A stretch of 64,000 nucleotides of DNA from Polaromonas sp. (GTDB lineage: Bacteria > Pseudomonadota > Gammaproteobacteria > Burkholderiales > Burkholderiaceae_C): NCBI RefSeq assembly GCF_016185115.1, contig NZ_JACPOF010000015.1, forward strand, positions 186,001-250,000. The letters are read 5' to 3'. A program made the translations under genes and the position numbers. Below the pieces are notes generated by a model, which saw only the letters and a list, made by a program, of their open reading frames with translations, did not search any database and was not told where the DNA came from. Below, one piece after another: positions 53,989 through 62,043 of the stretch; position 1 is the stretch's first letter, and every line of letters starts with the position of its first letter.

Positions 53989-56021
53989 CAGAAAACAAAA
54001 CCCACGTTGATGTGCAGCCGCAGCGCCTTGACCTTCACGCCGTAAGCCAGGTCAATCTGCAGCGGGCCTATGGGGCTGCGCCAGCGCAGGCCCGTGCCTA
54101 TGCCGACGGAGGGCTTGAGGTCCTGAGCACGATCCGCCACCGCGCCTGCATCCATGAACACCGTGTGCTCCCACTCGCTGGGCAAGCCGTCTTTCAATAT
54201 GGGACGTTGCCACTCAACGCTGCCCACCGCCATGTAGCGGCCCGGCCCCACCACGCCGCCTGTGAGCGGAATGCCGATGTCGCGATAGCCGTACCCGCGC
54301 ACCGTGCTGTCGCCGCCTGTGCGAAAGAGTTGTGCGCTCGGCACGCGTGCCTCATTGGCTGCGACTACCGCGCCGCCTTCTGCACGGGTGGCGATGCGGC
54401 CATTGGCCAGCGGCGTGACGCCCAGGTAACGCCCCACGGCCCGCAAGAAGGGCTGGCGTTTGGTGCCCAGCGTCACGCCGCCACCCATCTCGAACCCGAG
54501 CCCGTAGCCCTTGCTCGGAAAGGGCAGGCTGTCAAAGTAACGGCCCGTCCAGACATAGTTGCCGCTGAGTGCCGAGCCATCGCCGGTGTCGGCGGCGGAC
54601 AGGCCTGTGGCACTCAGGTCCTGGACCCGTGCCCGGTCGTACTGTGCATAGATGTTGCGGTCTATGCTGTCGCCCGATTGCGTGCGGCCGAAGCGCAGGC
54701 GTTGTGAGCGCGTGATGAGCTGTTTGTCTTCCATGCGCTCGGCACGGCCCAGTGCCACCCAGCGCCAGTTGTCGGCGTCGGGCATGGATGTCCACTCGGT
54801 CTGCGCGTAGGGTGACTTTCTTTCAAGCTGCAGTTTGGTGACTGCGCGCCAGTTGGTACCGGGCACGCGGTTGTGTGTGTGCTCCAGCGATACGCGCGGG
54901 CCGTTGTCGGTGCTGGCACCCACGCCGAGGGTGATCTTCTGCAGTTTTGTTTCGCGCACCTGCACCTGCACGGGCGCGGCAGCCGGGTCACTTTCAGGGT
55001 TGACAAAAATATAGGCCGAATCGAAGTAGCCACTCGATGCCAGCCGCAGCTGCGCATCGGCGAGCTGCTTCTGGTCATAGACCGAGCCCTGCGCCAGGCG
55101 TGCGATGCGCGGCACCAGGACCGGGTCATAGCGCTCAACCCCGCTGACCTGCATGGGGCCCAGGCGGTAGAGTGGGCCGGAATCCAGCTTCAGCGACAGG
55201 CGTGCGGACTGCGCAGGCGCATCAATGTCGGCCAGGCTGTCGGCCAGTTTGCCCGCAGGGTAGCGCCGTGCCACAAGTTCGCGCAGGGCCTGCGTCTTGG
55301 CGCCGTCCCAGGCATCCTGCGTGAAGCGCTGGCCCTGCGGCAGCCGCCAGTCACGGCGGATTTCATTGCGCTGGGCGACTGCATCCCTGTCGGTAGAGGT
55401 GGCGATGTCACCGGAGAAATCAATCGCGACTTCATCGGTTCGCGTGAACGGGCCAGGGTCTATGGCTACGATGATGGTCGGGTGCTGGGTGGCCGCGCCT
55501 TCCCGGGTGATTTTGATCTCCGGGCTGAAATAACCCAGGGTGCCGACCAGGTTGCGCACATTGCGCTCGGCCAGAACGACCAGGCGCGCGAGTTCTGCGT
55601 CATCCAGATCGGTCACTGCACGGTAACGCTGCAGTTCAATGTGTTTTTCCACCAGTTCCTTGACGGCTGCTGGTGCCCGGACCACGATATCGAAGGCCGT
55701 GACTTCGGGTGTGGCGCTGGACGGCCCAGTCGCGCCTGCGGGTGTGGGCGGCGCCTGGACGCTGGCGGGCGGCGGGGCCGGGGCTGGTGCGGTCTGGGTC
55801 ACGTTGGAGGCAGGCGTGGCCACCGCAGTCATCGACGTCGCTGCAGGTGCGCTCTCGCCCGGTCTGGGCGCTGTGGCCGGAGCGCCCGCCACAGTCGCGG
55901 TCACGCGGGGCGCAGTGTTTTGCGCCTGGGTCTGGGAGGTGAATGTTGCAAGCGCGATGGCTGCGGCCATCAGCAGCGCTTTCGGGCTCAGCCACGCCTG
56001 GCATGTACGCGTGTGGGTCAC
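53988..56021 (-). CDS. tamA: Outer-membrane assembly factor TamA (Omp85 family)
   Basis: A 677-residue protein. Signal peptide LMAAAIALATFTSQTQAQ, then an Ala/Pro/Thr-rich stretch (about 35-105), POTRA domains (about 108-360) and a C-terminal Omp85 beta-barrel. FRTGGDSTVRGYGYRDIG is the RGY/RGF motif of the lock strand-loop, and the protein ends with Phe (HINVGFVF), as barrel proteins do. It follows the VWA gene by 21 bases and precedes tamB. Confidence 0.95.
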   Translation of the reverse strand: MTHTRTCQAWLSPKALLMAAAIALATFTSQTQAQNTAPRVTATVAGAPATAPRPGESAPAATSMTAVATPASNVTQTAPAPAPPPASVQAPPTPAGATGPSSATPEVTAFDIVVRAPAAVKELVEKHIELQRYRAVTDLDDAELARLVVLAERNVRNLVGTLGYFSPEIKITREGAATQHPTIIVAIDPGPFTRTDEVAIDFSGDIATSTDRDAVAQRNEIRRDWRLPQGQRFTQDAWDGAKTQALRELVARRYPAGKLADSLADIDAPAQSARLSLKLDSGPLYRLGPMQVSGVERYDPVLVPRIARLAQGSVYDQKQLADAQLRLASSGYFDSAYIFVNPESDPAAAPVQVQVRETKLQKITLGVGASTDNGPRVSLEHTHNRVPGTNWRAVTKLQLERKSPYAQTEWTSMPDADNWRWVALGRAERMEDKQLITRSQRLRFGRTQSGDSIDRNIYAQYDRARVQDLSATGLSAADTGDGSALSGNYVWTGRYFDSLPFPSKGYGLGFEMGGGVTLGTKRQPFLRAVGRYLGVTPLANGRIATRAEGGAVVAANEARVPSAQLFRTGGDSTVRGYGYRDIGIPLTGGVVGPGRYMAVGSVEWQRPILKDGLPSEWEHTVFMDAGAVADRAQDLKPSVGIGTGLRWRSPIGPLQIDLAYGVKVKALRLHINVGFVF

Positions 56022-56042
56022 GCCAGCCAGTTTACTTGAGCA

Positions 56043-57263
56043 CTATTTCGAGAGCATGCGCATGGCTTCTTCAAGCCCCTTGATGGTCAGGGGGTACATG
56101 CGCTGGTTGACGAGTTGCTGGATGACGCTGATGCTTTGCCGGTATTGCCAGACGCCCTGGGGTTCGGGGTTGATCCACGCGAACTTGGGAAAGGCGTTGG
56201 TCAGCCGCTGCATCCATTCGGCACCGGCTTCCTCGTTGTTGTATTCAACGCTGCCGCCGGGCTGCAATATCTCGTAAGGGCTCATGGTCGCATCACCGAT
56301 GAAGATGAGCTTGTAGTCCTTGTTGTACTTGCGGATGATGTCCCAGGTCGCAAACTTCTCGCTGAAGCGGCGGCGGTTGTTCTTCCACATGAAGTCGTAC
56401 ACGCAATTGTGGAAGTAATAAAACTCCAGGTGCTTGAACTCGGTCTTCACGGCGGAGAACATTTCTTCAACACGCGCTATGTGCTCATCCATGGTGCCGC
56501 CCACATCCATGAGCAGCAGCACCTTCACATTGTTGTGACGCTCGGGCACCATCTTGATGTCCAGCCAGCCGGCGTTGGCGGCGGTGGACTTGATGGTGTC
56601 GTCCAGGTCCAGCTCTTCCACGTGGCCTTCACGTGCAAACTTGCGCAGGCGGCGCAATGCGACCTTGATGTTGCGCGTGCCCAGTTCTTGCGTGTCGTCG
56701 TAATCCTTGTAGGCACGCTGGTCCCAGACCTTGACGGCACTCTTGTTGCGGCTTTTTTCCTGGCCTATGCGTATGCCCTGCGGGTTGAAGCCGTTGGCGC
56801 CGAAGGGCGAGGTGCCGCCCGTGCCAATCCACTTGCTGCCGCCTTCATGGCGTTCTTTCTGTTCTTCAAAACGCTTTTTCAGCGTTTCCATGAGCTCGTC
56901 CCAGCCCATCTTTTCAATCTTTGCCTTTTCTTCAGGGCTCAGTTCAAGCTCAAGGTTCTTGCGCAGCCATTCAAGCGGCACATCCTTGGTGAAGTCCGTG
57001 AGCATCTCCACACCCTTGAAGTAGGCCGCAAAGGCGCGGTCGAACTTGTCGTAGTGTTTTTCGTCTTTCACCAGCACTGTGCGGCTGAGGTAATAGAAAT
57101 CGTCGATCTTGTACGCGCCTTCGCCAGGTGAGCCGTCCGCTTCATCCCTGCCGCTGTTGGGCCCGACCACGCCGGCTTCCAGCGCTTCGAGCAGCATCAG
57201 GTACTCCTTGACGGAGACCGGCAGTTTGGCCGAGCGCAGGGTGTAGAAAAAATCAATGAGCAT
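56043..57263 (-). CDS. VWA-domain protein of the CoxE/YehP-like group
   Basis: 406 residues from the ATG at 57263. The N-terminus IDFFYTLRSAKLPVSVKEYL is characteristic, the middle is charged, and the C-terminal von Willebrand A domain begins VKVLLLMDVGGTMDEHIARV. The metal-site motif reads DVGGTMD instead of DxSxS, the form usual in this subfamily. Such proteins work with MoxR-type AAA ATPases as metal or complex chaperones; a MoxR gene lies upstream in the same direction. Confidence 0.88.
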   Translation of the reverse strand: MLIDFFYTLRSAKLPVSVKEYLMLLEALEAGVVGPNSGRDEADGSPGEGAYKIDDFYYLSRTVLVKDEKHYDKFDRAFAAYFKGVEMLTDFTKDVPLEWLRKNLELELSPEEKAKIEKMGWDELMETLKKRFEEQKERHEGGSKWIGTGGTSPFGANGFNPQGIRIGQEKSRNKSAVKVWDQRAYKDYDDTQELGTRNIKVALRRLRKFAREGHVEELDLDDTIKSTAANAGWLDIKMVPERHNNVKVLLLMDVGGTMDEHIARVEEMFSAVKTEFKHLEFYYFHNCVYDFMWKNNRRRFSEKFATWDIIRKYNKDYKLIFIGDATMSPYEILQPGGSVEYNNEEAGAEWMQRLTNAFPKFAWINPEPQGVWQYRQSISVIQQLVNQRMYPLTIKGLEEAMRMLSK

Positions 57264-57297
57264 TTCTAAATCTCCGGCTATATGGAGCGATTGCGCA

Positions 57298-57369
57298 GCG
57301 CCGGGCCGCCCCAAGCAAGCAACGCCCCCTCGGGGGGCAGCGTATTACACGAAGGGAAAAGCGTGGGGG
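57298..57369 (-). repeat. Dispersed GC-rich post-stop repeat, copy C
   Basis: On the minus strand it begins right after the GNAT stop codon: CCCCCACGCTTTTCCCTTCG, TGTAATACGCTGCCCCCCGA, GGGGGC, followed by a shorter tail with GGGGCGGCCCGGCGCTGCGC. The first 46 bases match copy B with two differences. Confidence 0.75.
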
Positions 57370-57960
57370 TCATCGGTCTCGTGGCTTGTCGAGCAGGTAG
57401 AGCAGTTGCGCTTTCACTTCGGGCCATTCGCCGGCGCTCAGGCTGTACATCACCGTGTCGCGAATGGTGCCGTCGCGGCGCAGGGCATGGCCGCGAATCA
57501 CACCGTCTTTTCGGGCGCCAAGGCGCTCGATGGCTTTTTGCGAAGCGAAATTGAAGTTGTCGGTGCGCCAGCCCACGATATTGCATGCCAGTGTTTCAAA
57601 GGCATGCGTGAGCATCAACAGTTTGCAGGTGGTGTTGACGTGTGTACGCTGGCAACGCGCCGCGTACCACGTGTAGCCAATTTCCACGCGTTTGAGGTTG
57701 GCGACGACATCGTGATAGCTGGTGGAACCCAGCACCTCGCCCGTCTCGGCGTCTGTTACAGCAAAAGCCAGGCGATTGCTGGTGCTGAGCGCTGTTTCGA
57801 TATAGCTGCGGGTTTCCTGCGGTCCGGGCACCGATGTGATGCGCAACTTCCAGAGTTCACCGTCGGCAGCTGCTGCCGCCAGCCCCGATTCGTGTTGCAG
57901 CGCCAGCGGTACGAGCCTGACGCCCCTCGCTTCGAGTGTGACCGGATCAACAAAACCCAT
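57370..57960 (-). CDS. GNAT family N-acetyltransferase (RimJ/RimL-like)
   Basis: A 196-residue protein starting MGFVDPVTLEARGVRLVPLA, with VEIGYTWYAARCQRTHVNTT and the acetyl-CoA/adjacent region SQKAIERLGARKDGVIRGHA, typical of the RimJ/RimL/SSAT-like branch. The substrate is unknown. It begins 2 bases after the small membrane protein gene and ends in repeat copy C. Confidence 0.88.
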   Translation of the reverse strand: MGFVDPVTLEARGVRLVPLALQHESGLAAAAADGELWKLRITSVPGPQETRSYIETALSTSNRLAFAVTDAETGEVLGSTSYHDVVANLKRVEIGYTWYAARCQRTHVNTTCKLLMLTHAFETLACNIVGWRTDNFNFASQKAIERLGARKDGVIRGHALRRDGTIRDTVMYSLSAGEWPEVKAQLLYLLDKPRDR

Positions 57961-57962
57961 TG

Positions 57963-58199
57963 TCAGGTGTCCGCGCTGTCCGCATCGGGCTTTTTGCGGT
58001 TGCGCCAGCGGCGGGCAACCTGCAGGCCCAGTCCGCCGCCCAGTCCCACCAGCACGATACCGAAGATGCTGCTATTGCTGTAGCCGGCGTCAAAAATATT
58101 CAGGCCCAGAAGTTTTCCTATCCAGAAACCGAGCAAGGCGCCGCCGACAAAACCAATGGCGTCGGACAGGCCTTCTAAAAGAAGCGATTTCTGGTTCAT
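57963..58199 (-). CDS. Small membrane protein, two helices
   Basis: 78 residues. ALLGFWIGKLLGLNIF and a second glycine-rich helix FGIVLVGLGGGLGLQVA are followed by a basic tail RRWRNRKKPDAD, predicting cytoplasmic termini. I do not assign a family. Located between moxR and the GNAT gene with gaps of 32 and 2 bases, so likely co-transcribed. Confidence 0.75.
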   Translation of the reverse strand: MNQKSLLLEGLSDAIGFVGGALLGFWIGKLLGLNIFDAGYSNSSIFGIVLVGLGGGLGLQVARRWRNRKKPDADSADT

Positions 58200-58231
58200 G
58201 GAGGTCTCTTTTTTATGAGTGAAGTGCTGGT

Positions 58232-59086
58232 TTAGCGGTTATTGCGCTGCATGAACACCAGCTTTTCGAAGAGGGTCACATCCTGTTCGTTCTTGAGCAG
58301 GGCACCGACGAGCGGAGGCACCGCGACCTTGTCGTCCTTGCTTTGTAACGCTTCGAGCGGAATGTCTTCCGCGACCAGCAGCTTGAGCCAGTCCAGCAGT
58401 TCGCTGGTCGAGGGCTTCTTTTTCAGGCCGGGCAGGTTGCGCACGTCGTAAAACGTTTTCATGGCCGCGGCCAGCAGTTCTTTTTTCAGGCCCGGGAAGT
58501 GCACGTCCACGATCTGGCGCATGGTGTCTGCATCGGGAAACTTGATGTAGTGGAAGAAGCAGCGGCGCAAAAAGGCGTCCGGCAGTTCCTTTTCGTTGTT
58601 GGAGGTGATGAACACCAGCGGCCGGTGTTTGGCCTTGATGAGTTCGCGTGTTTCGTACACATAAAACTCCATGCGGTCGATTTCACGCAGCAAATCGTTC
58701 GGGAACTCGATGTCGGCCTTGTCGATTTCATCAATCAGCAGTGCAACTGGCGTTTCAGACGTGAATGCCTGCCAGAGCACGCCCTTGACGATGTAATTGT
58801 GGATGTCCTTGACCTTTTCGCCCCCATCGACGCTGCTGAGCTGCGAGTCGCGCAGGCGCGAGACGGCATCGTATTCATACAGGCCCTGCTGGGCCTTGGT
58901 GGTTGACTTGATGTGCCACTGCAGCAGCGGCAGGCCCATGGCCTCGGCCACTTCCTCGGCCAGCATGGTTTTGCCGGTACCGGGCTCGCCCTTGACCAGC
59001 AAGGGCTTTTTGAGGGTGGCGGACGCATTGACGGCCAGCATCAGGTCCTGGGTGGCGACGTAGTTTTTGGAGCCTTGGAATTTCAT
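58232..59086 (-). CDS. MoxR family AAA ATPase
   Basis: 284 residues from the ATG at 59086. Walker A LVKGEPGTGKTMLAEEVAEA, Walker B VALLIDEIDKADIEF, sensor 1 FITSNNEKELPDAFLRRCFF and the arginine-finger region are intact. MoxR ATPases act as chaperones for metal cofactor insertion or complex assembly, usually with a VWA protein such as the one encoded three genes downstream. First gene of the minus-strand run that ends with tamB. Confidence 0.93.
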   Translation of the reverse strand: MKFQGSKNYVATQDLMLAVNASATLKKPLLVKGEPGTGKTMLAEEVAEAMGLPLLQWHIKSTTKAQQGLYEYDAVSRLRDSQLSSVDGGEKVKDIHNYIVKGVLWQAFTSETPVALLIDEIDKADIEFPNDLLREIDRMEFYVYETRELIKAKHRPLVFITSNNEKELPDAFLRRCFFHYIKFPDADTMRQIVDVHFPGLKKELLAAAMKTFYDVRNLPGLKKKPSTSELLDWLKLLVAEDIPLEALQSKDDKVAVPPLVGALLKNEQDVTLFEKLVFMQRNNR

Positions 59087-59191
59087 GTTCAAAAGTGCGT
59101 TCTGTGTCGTTTGCCGGGTGAAGGGAAGGGGGTTTGGGACGCTATCTGCGCTGTTTCAGGCCGGGCGGCGCTTTGGCGGGGCGCGCCCAGA

Positions 59192-59197
59192 TATAAT
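59192..59197 (+). promoter_or_regulatory. -10 element candidate for cytochrome c4
   Basis: TATAAT lies 57 bases before the cytochrome start, in the moxR-cytochrome divergent spacer. No good -35 at 16-18 bases is seen in this GC-rich stretch. Confidence 0.4.
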
Positions 59198-59254
59198 CAA
59201 AAGCTGTTTATAACAACAATCCCCACCTGAATCCCACTCGATTGTGCGCGCAAA

Positions 59255-59920
59255 ATGAACAAGCTTTTTACTACGATATTCGCTGTAGCTGTCGCATTTG
59301 CGACGGCCTCAGGCCAGGCCCAGGAAATCAAGGGCGATGCCAAGGCCGGTGAAACCAAGAATGCCATGTGCATTGGTTGCCACGGTATCAAGGGCTACCA
59401 GTCGTCTTTTCCCGAGATTTACAAGGTGCCGATGATCTCCGGCCAGAGCGCCGCCTACATCTCATCTGCACTGCACGCCTACAAGAAGGGCGACCGCAAG
59501 TACCCCAGCATGCGCGGTATCGCAGAAAGCCTGACCGACCAGGATATCGCCGACCTGGCCGCCTACTACAGCGCCAGCGGTGTAGTGGCCGGTGCTACCC
59601 TGCCTGCCGACCCAAAGGCACCCAGCCCTGCCGTGCAGGCCCTGCTGAACAAGGCCAACTGTGCGTCCTGCCACGGCGCCAACTTCAGCAAGCCGATTGA
59701 CCCGAGCTACCCCAAGATCGCGGGCCAGCACGCTGACTATCTGTTTGTGGCCCTGAAGTCCTACAAGATGGACCCCGGCAACGCCAAGGTCGGCCGCGGC
59801 AACGCCATCATGGCCGGCATGGCCAAGCAGTACACCAATGCCGAGTTGAAGGCTCTGGCTGGTTATCTGTCATCGGTTGACGGCGAATTGAAGACTGTTC
59901 CTGAAAGCCGCTTCCGCTAA
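59255..59920 (+). CDS. Diheme cytochrome c4
   Basis: A 221-residue protein. The signal peptide KLFTTIFAVAVAFATASGQA is followed by two class I cytochrome c domains with heme motifs CIGCH (residues about 38-42) and CASCH (about 137-141), each with a distal Met region (YPSMRGIAESL; GNAIMAGMAKQY). The two-domain layout and length fit cytochrome c4, a periplasmic or membrane-attached electron carrier to terminal oxidases. A terminator follows. Confidence 0.93.
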   Translation: MNKLFTTIFAVAVAFATASGQAQEIKGDAKAGETKNAMCIGCHGIKGYQSSFPEIYKVPMISGQSAAYISSALHAYKKGDRKYPSMRGIAESLTDQDIADLAAYYSASGVVAGATLPADPKAPSPAVQALLNKANCASCHGANFSKPIDPSYPKIAGQHADYLFVALKSYKMDPGNAKVGRGNAIMAGMAKQYTNAELKALAGYLSSVDGELKTVPESRFR

Positions 59921-59936
59921 AAACGGAGTCGCACAT

Positions 59937-59965
59937 AAAAAAGCCGCTGATTCAGCGGCTTTTTT
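59937..59965 (+). terminator. Rho-independent terminator of cytochrome c4
   Basis: AAAAAAGCCGCTGA / TTCAGCGGCTTTTTT forms a near-loopless perfect stem with flanking A and T runs. Confidence 0.9.
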
Positions 59966-60008
59966 GTTTCCGGAAGATTGGGAGTGCATTAGTCGAAGCG
60001 ATGTCTTC

Positions 60009-60182
60009 GCAAGCAGGGGCCGCGGGACTGGCTTTGCCAGACCGCAGGCGCAGCGGCCCCCTCTGGGGCAGCTGGTTATTGGGGTCAGACGCCAAATTCG
60101 CCAAGCCTGTGGCTTGCCCGAAGGGTTCGGTGCTTCGCACCGCAGCGAAATTGGCGTCTGACCCCAATAAACAGCGTGGGGG
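60009..60182 (-). repeat. Dispersed GC-rich post-stop repeat, copy D, interrupted
   Basis: On the minus strand it begins right after the DUF1841 stop with CCCCCACGCT, is interrupted by the element at 60076-60170, and resumes with GCTGCCCCAGAGGGGGCCGC, TGCGCCTGCGGTCTGGCAAA and GCCAGTCCCGCGGCCC, matching the second half of copy B with a few compensating changes in the hairpin (CTGGC-AAA-GCCAG). Confidence 0.7.
60076..60170. repeat. 95-bp inverted-repeat element with internal hairpins (REPIN/MITE-like)
   Basis: Terminal arms TTATTGGGGTCAGACGCCAA + ATTCGC (60076-60101) and its complement at 60145-60170, 26 bases with one mismatch. Between the arms are three small hairpins: CAAGCC-TGT-GGCTTG, CCGAA-GGG-TTCGG and CGGTGC-TTC-GCACCG. 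The arm sequence GGGGTCAGAC resembles palindromic repeats associated with REP-type tyrosine transposases. No transposase gene is present. Confidence 0.7.
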
Positions 60183-60617
60183 CTAATCCTTTGTTGCCCT
60201 GCGTTGCACGCAGTCGATATAGGCTGCGCCGTCCGGTGGACGTCCCGAACGCTGGCTTTCCCACACCATCTGCCCCAGGCAATCCATGGTTTCGTGATGG
60301 GCATCATGAAGCGAGTTGCGCCTTGCTGTCAGTAGTTCAACGGCCTGCCGTATGCCGCGCGGCTGGTCTATCGAGCATTGTTCGCTGATCGACAGGTGCA
60401 TGGACAGGTGCAAAAACGGGTTGGTCTTGCCGCCTTCCACGTCGTACATCTTTTCAAGCGCCATGTCGGCGTCCTCAAAATCGGCGTGGTATTCGGGGTG
60501 CTCGGCAATCCACTGGCTGGCGAGGGTTTCAATCGCCTCCATGGGCTGGCCGGTTTTGGTTTTGGCATGCACCGCGCAGAAAAAACGGCGGACATCGGCT
60601 TGTGACGGCGTGAACAT
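60183..60617 (-). CDS. DUF1841 family protein
   Basis: A 144-residue cytoplasmic protein. FTPSQADVRRFFCAVHAKTK at the start, NPFLHLSMHLSISEQCSIDQ in the middle and HHETMDCLGQMVWESQRSGR near the end are the conserved blocks of DUF1841, found in beta- and gammaproteobacteria. Its function is unknown. It is convergent with cytochrome c4 across repeat D. Confidence 0.9.
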   Translation of the reverse strand: MFTPSQADVRRFFCAVHAKTKTGQPMEAIETLASQWIAEHPEYHADFEDADMALEKMYDVEGGKTNPFLHLSMHLSISEQCSIDQPRGIRQAVELLTARRNSLHDAHHETMDCLGQMVWESQRSGRPPDGAAYIDCVQRRATKD

Positions 60618-60814
60618 GCGGGGAGTTTATCGCGCAGGCCTTTCCCGCTGTTGGCGTGCTGTTTTGCCTTCACGCAATTTGTTGACGCAGCTGTCCGGCA
60701 GAGTCCTACAGACGATTTTGGTGCCCATCTCTACATTACGGCTCAGGGTGATGCGGTTCCGGGCCGCGGCGCTACCAAACATCTTTATCAACAACCCGGC
60801 GAGGGGAAAACCAA

Positions 60815-61036
60815 ATGAACGCAGCAAAAATCGCAGGCATCCTACTGGTCGTGATCGGCCTGGCAGGCTTTTTCACGGGTGGCTTCAGCTTCACCAAGGA
60901 CAAGACGGCCGCCAAGGTCGGCCCCATCGAGCTGACTGTCAAGGAGCGCGAGTCCGTCAATATTCCCCAGTGGCTGAGCCTGGGTGCCGTCGCTCTTGGC
61001 GCTATCGTTTTAGTAGCCGGATTCCGGAAGTCCTGA
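60815..61036 (+). CDS. Small two-helix membrane protein (DUF3185-like)
   Basis: 73 residues: helix AGILLVVIGLAGFFTG, a polar loop of about 30 residues (TKDKTAAKVGPIELTVKERE) and a second helix LGAVALGAIVLVAG. The topology and size resemble the DUF3185 small membrane proteins. GAGGGGAAAA precedes the ATG. It is convergent with the IclR gene. No function can be given. Confidence 0.75.
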   Translation: MNAAKIAGILLVVIGLAGFFTGGFSFTKDKTAAKVGPIELTVKERESVNIPQWLSLGAVALGAIVLVAGFRKS

Positions 61037-61060
61037 AAGTAGCCCTGACGTTCAACGCGC

Positions 61061-61873
61061 TCAGGCGCGTTGAATTGTCAGCATGCGCGAGATATCTTTC
61101 GCCGCAGCCAGCAGTTGCGGCAGCATCGTCTCCTGCATGATCTTGGCGCTGGTGCGGTTGGCCTGCCCGCTGATATTGAGCGCCGCCACGGTTCGCCCCG
61201 CGCGATCTGTAATCGGTGCCGACATAGACACCAGGCCTTCTTCAAGCTCCTGGTTCACCATGGACCAGCCTTGTTTGCGGGTCTGTTCAATGCGCGCCAG
61301 CAAATCATTCATGTCCGTCACCGTGTATTTGGTGCGTGTGGTGATGTCAGAGCGTTCCAGGCGATCTGCCAGCTCATCATCCGGCAAAGCCCCCAGCAAC
61401 ACCCTGCCCAGCGAGGTGCAATAGGCGGGCAGGCGTGAGCCCACACCGAGGTTGATGCTCATGATCTTGTGCGTGGGAATGCGCAGCACATAAACGATGT
61501 CGGTGTCGTCCAGCACCGCAACCGAACACGACTCGCGCACCTCGGCCACCAGCTTTTCCATCACCGGCTCTGCCAGGTTCCAGATCGGCATCGACGACAG
61601 GTAGGCAAAGCCGAGATCAAGAATGCGCGGGCTCAAGCTGAAGACCTTGCCTTCCAGCGTGACATAACCCAGAGAGTGAAGCGTCAGCAGAATGCGGCGT
61701 GCGCCTGCCCGCGTGAGACCGCTGCGCTCGGCCACCTCTGTCAGCGTCTGGCGGGGCGCATCGGCGCTGAAAGAGCGAATGACCTCCAGCCCGCGCGCAA
61801 ACGACTGCACATAGGCGTCGCCCGGCTTGAGGTCTGCACTACCTGCAATTCGTTGTGAGGCGGCATTTGCCAT
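61061..61873 (-). CDS. IclR family regulator (PcaR/PobR-like)
   Basis: A 270-residue protein. The winged helix-turn-helix is LTEVAERSGLTRAGARRILL, followed by the IclR effector domain with the C-terminal pattern GWSMVNQELEEGLVSMSAPI and NISGQANRTSAKIM. The N-terminal SFARGLEVIRSFS is typical of PcaR/PcaU/PobR regulators of protocatechuate and 4-hydroxybenzoate catabolism. Divergent from pcaIJF with three GAAC half-sites in the spacer, so it probably controls these genes in response to 3-oxoadipate or a related intermediate (inference). Confidence 0.9.
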   Translation of the reverse strand: MANAASQRIAGSADLKPGDAYVQSFARGLEVIRSFSADAPRQTLTEVAERSGLTRAGARRILLTLHSLGYVTLEGKVFSLSPRILDLGFAYLSSMPIWNLAEPVMEKLVAEVRESCSVAVLDDTDIVYVLRIPTHKIMSINLGVGSRLPAYCTSLGRVLLGALPDDELADRLERSDITTRTKYTVTDMNDLLARIEQTRKQGWSMVNQELEEGLVSMSAPITDRAGRTVAALNISGQANRTSAKIMQETMLPQLLAAAKDISRMLTIQRA

Positions 61874-61902
61874 GTGGGGTGAAATCTCCTAAAATTCATT
61901 AT

Positions 61903-61927
61903 ACGAACTATTGTTCTTATGTCGAAC
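61903..61927. promoter_or_regulatory. Putative IclR operator with three GAAC half-sites
   Basis: ACGAAC-TATT-GTTC-TTATGT-CGAAC: an inverted pair (GAAC/GTTC) and a third direct half-site 19 bases from the first. PcaU/PobR-type IclR regulators bind arrays of three such repeats. Confidence 0.45.
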
Positions 61928-62043
61928 ATTTTTCAAGGATGATCGGCATGGAGGCAATGGGTTTCTTATCCATATCGGTTGCTTGGCGGGGCCTGCCGCG
62001 ATCGCTGCGGAGCCTTTGAACCGCACCCAACGGAGACAAATCA

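Noticed and set aside
54873..57131. Plus-strand frames opposite tamA and the VWA gene
   Set aside because: Shadow frames; the minus-strand genes have signal peptide, barrel end and VWA motif.
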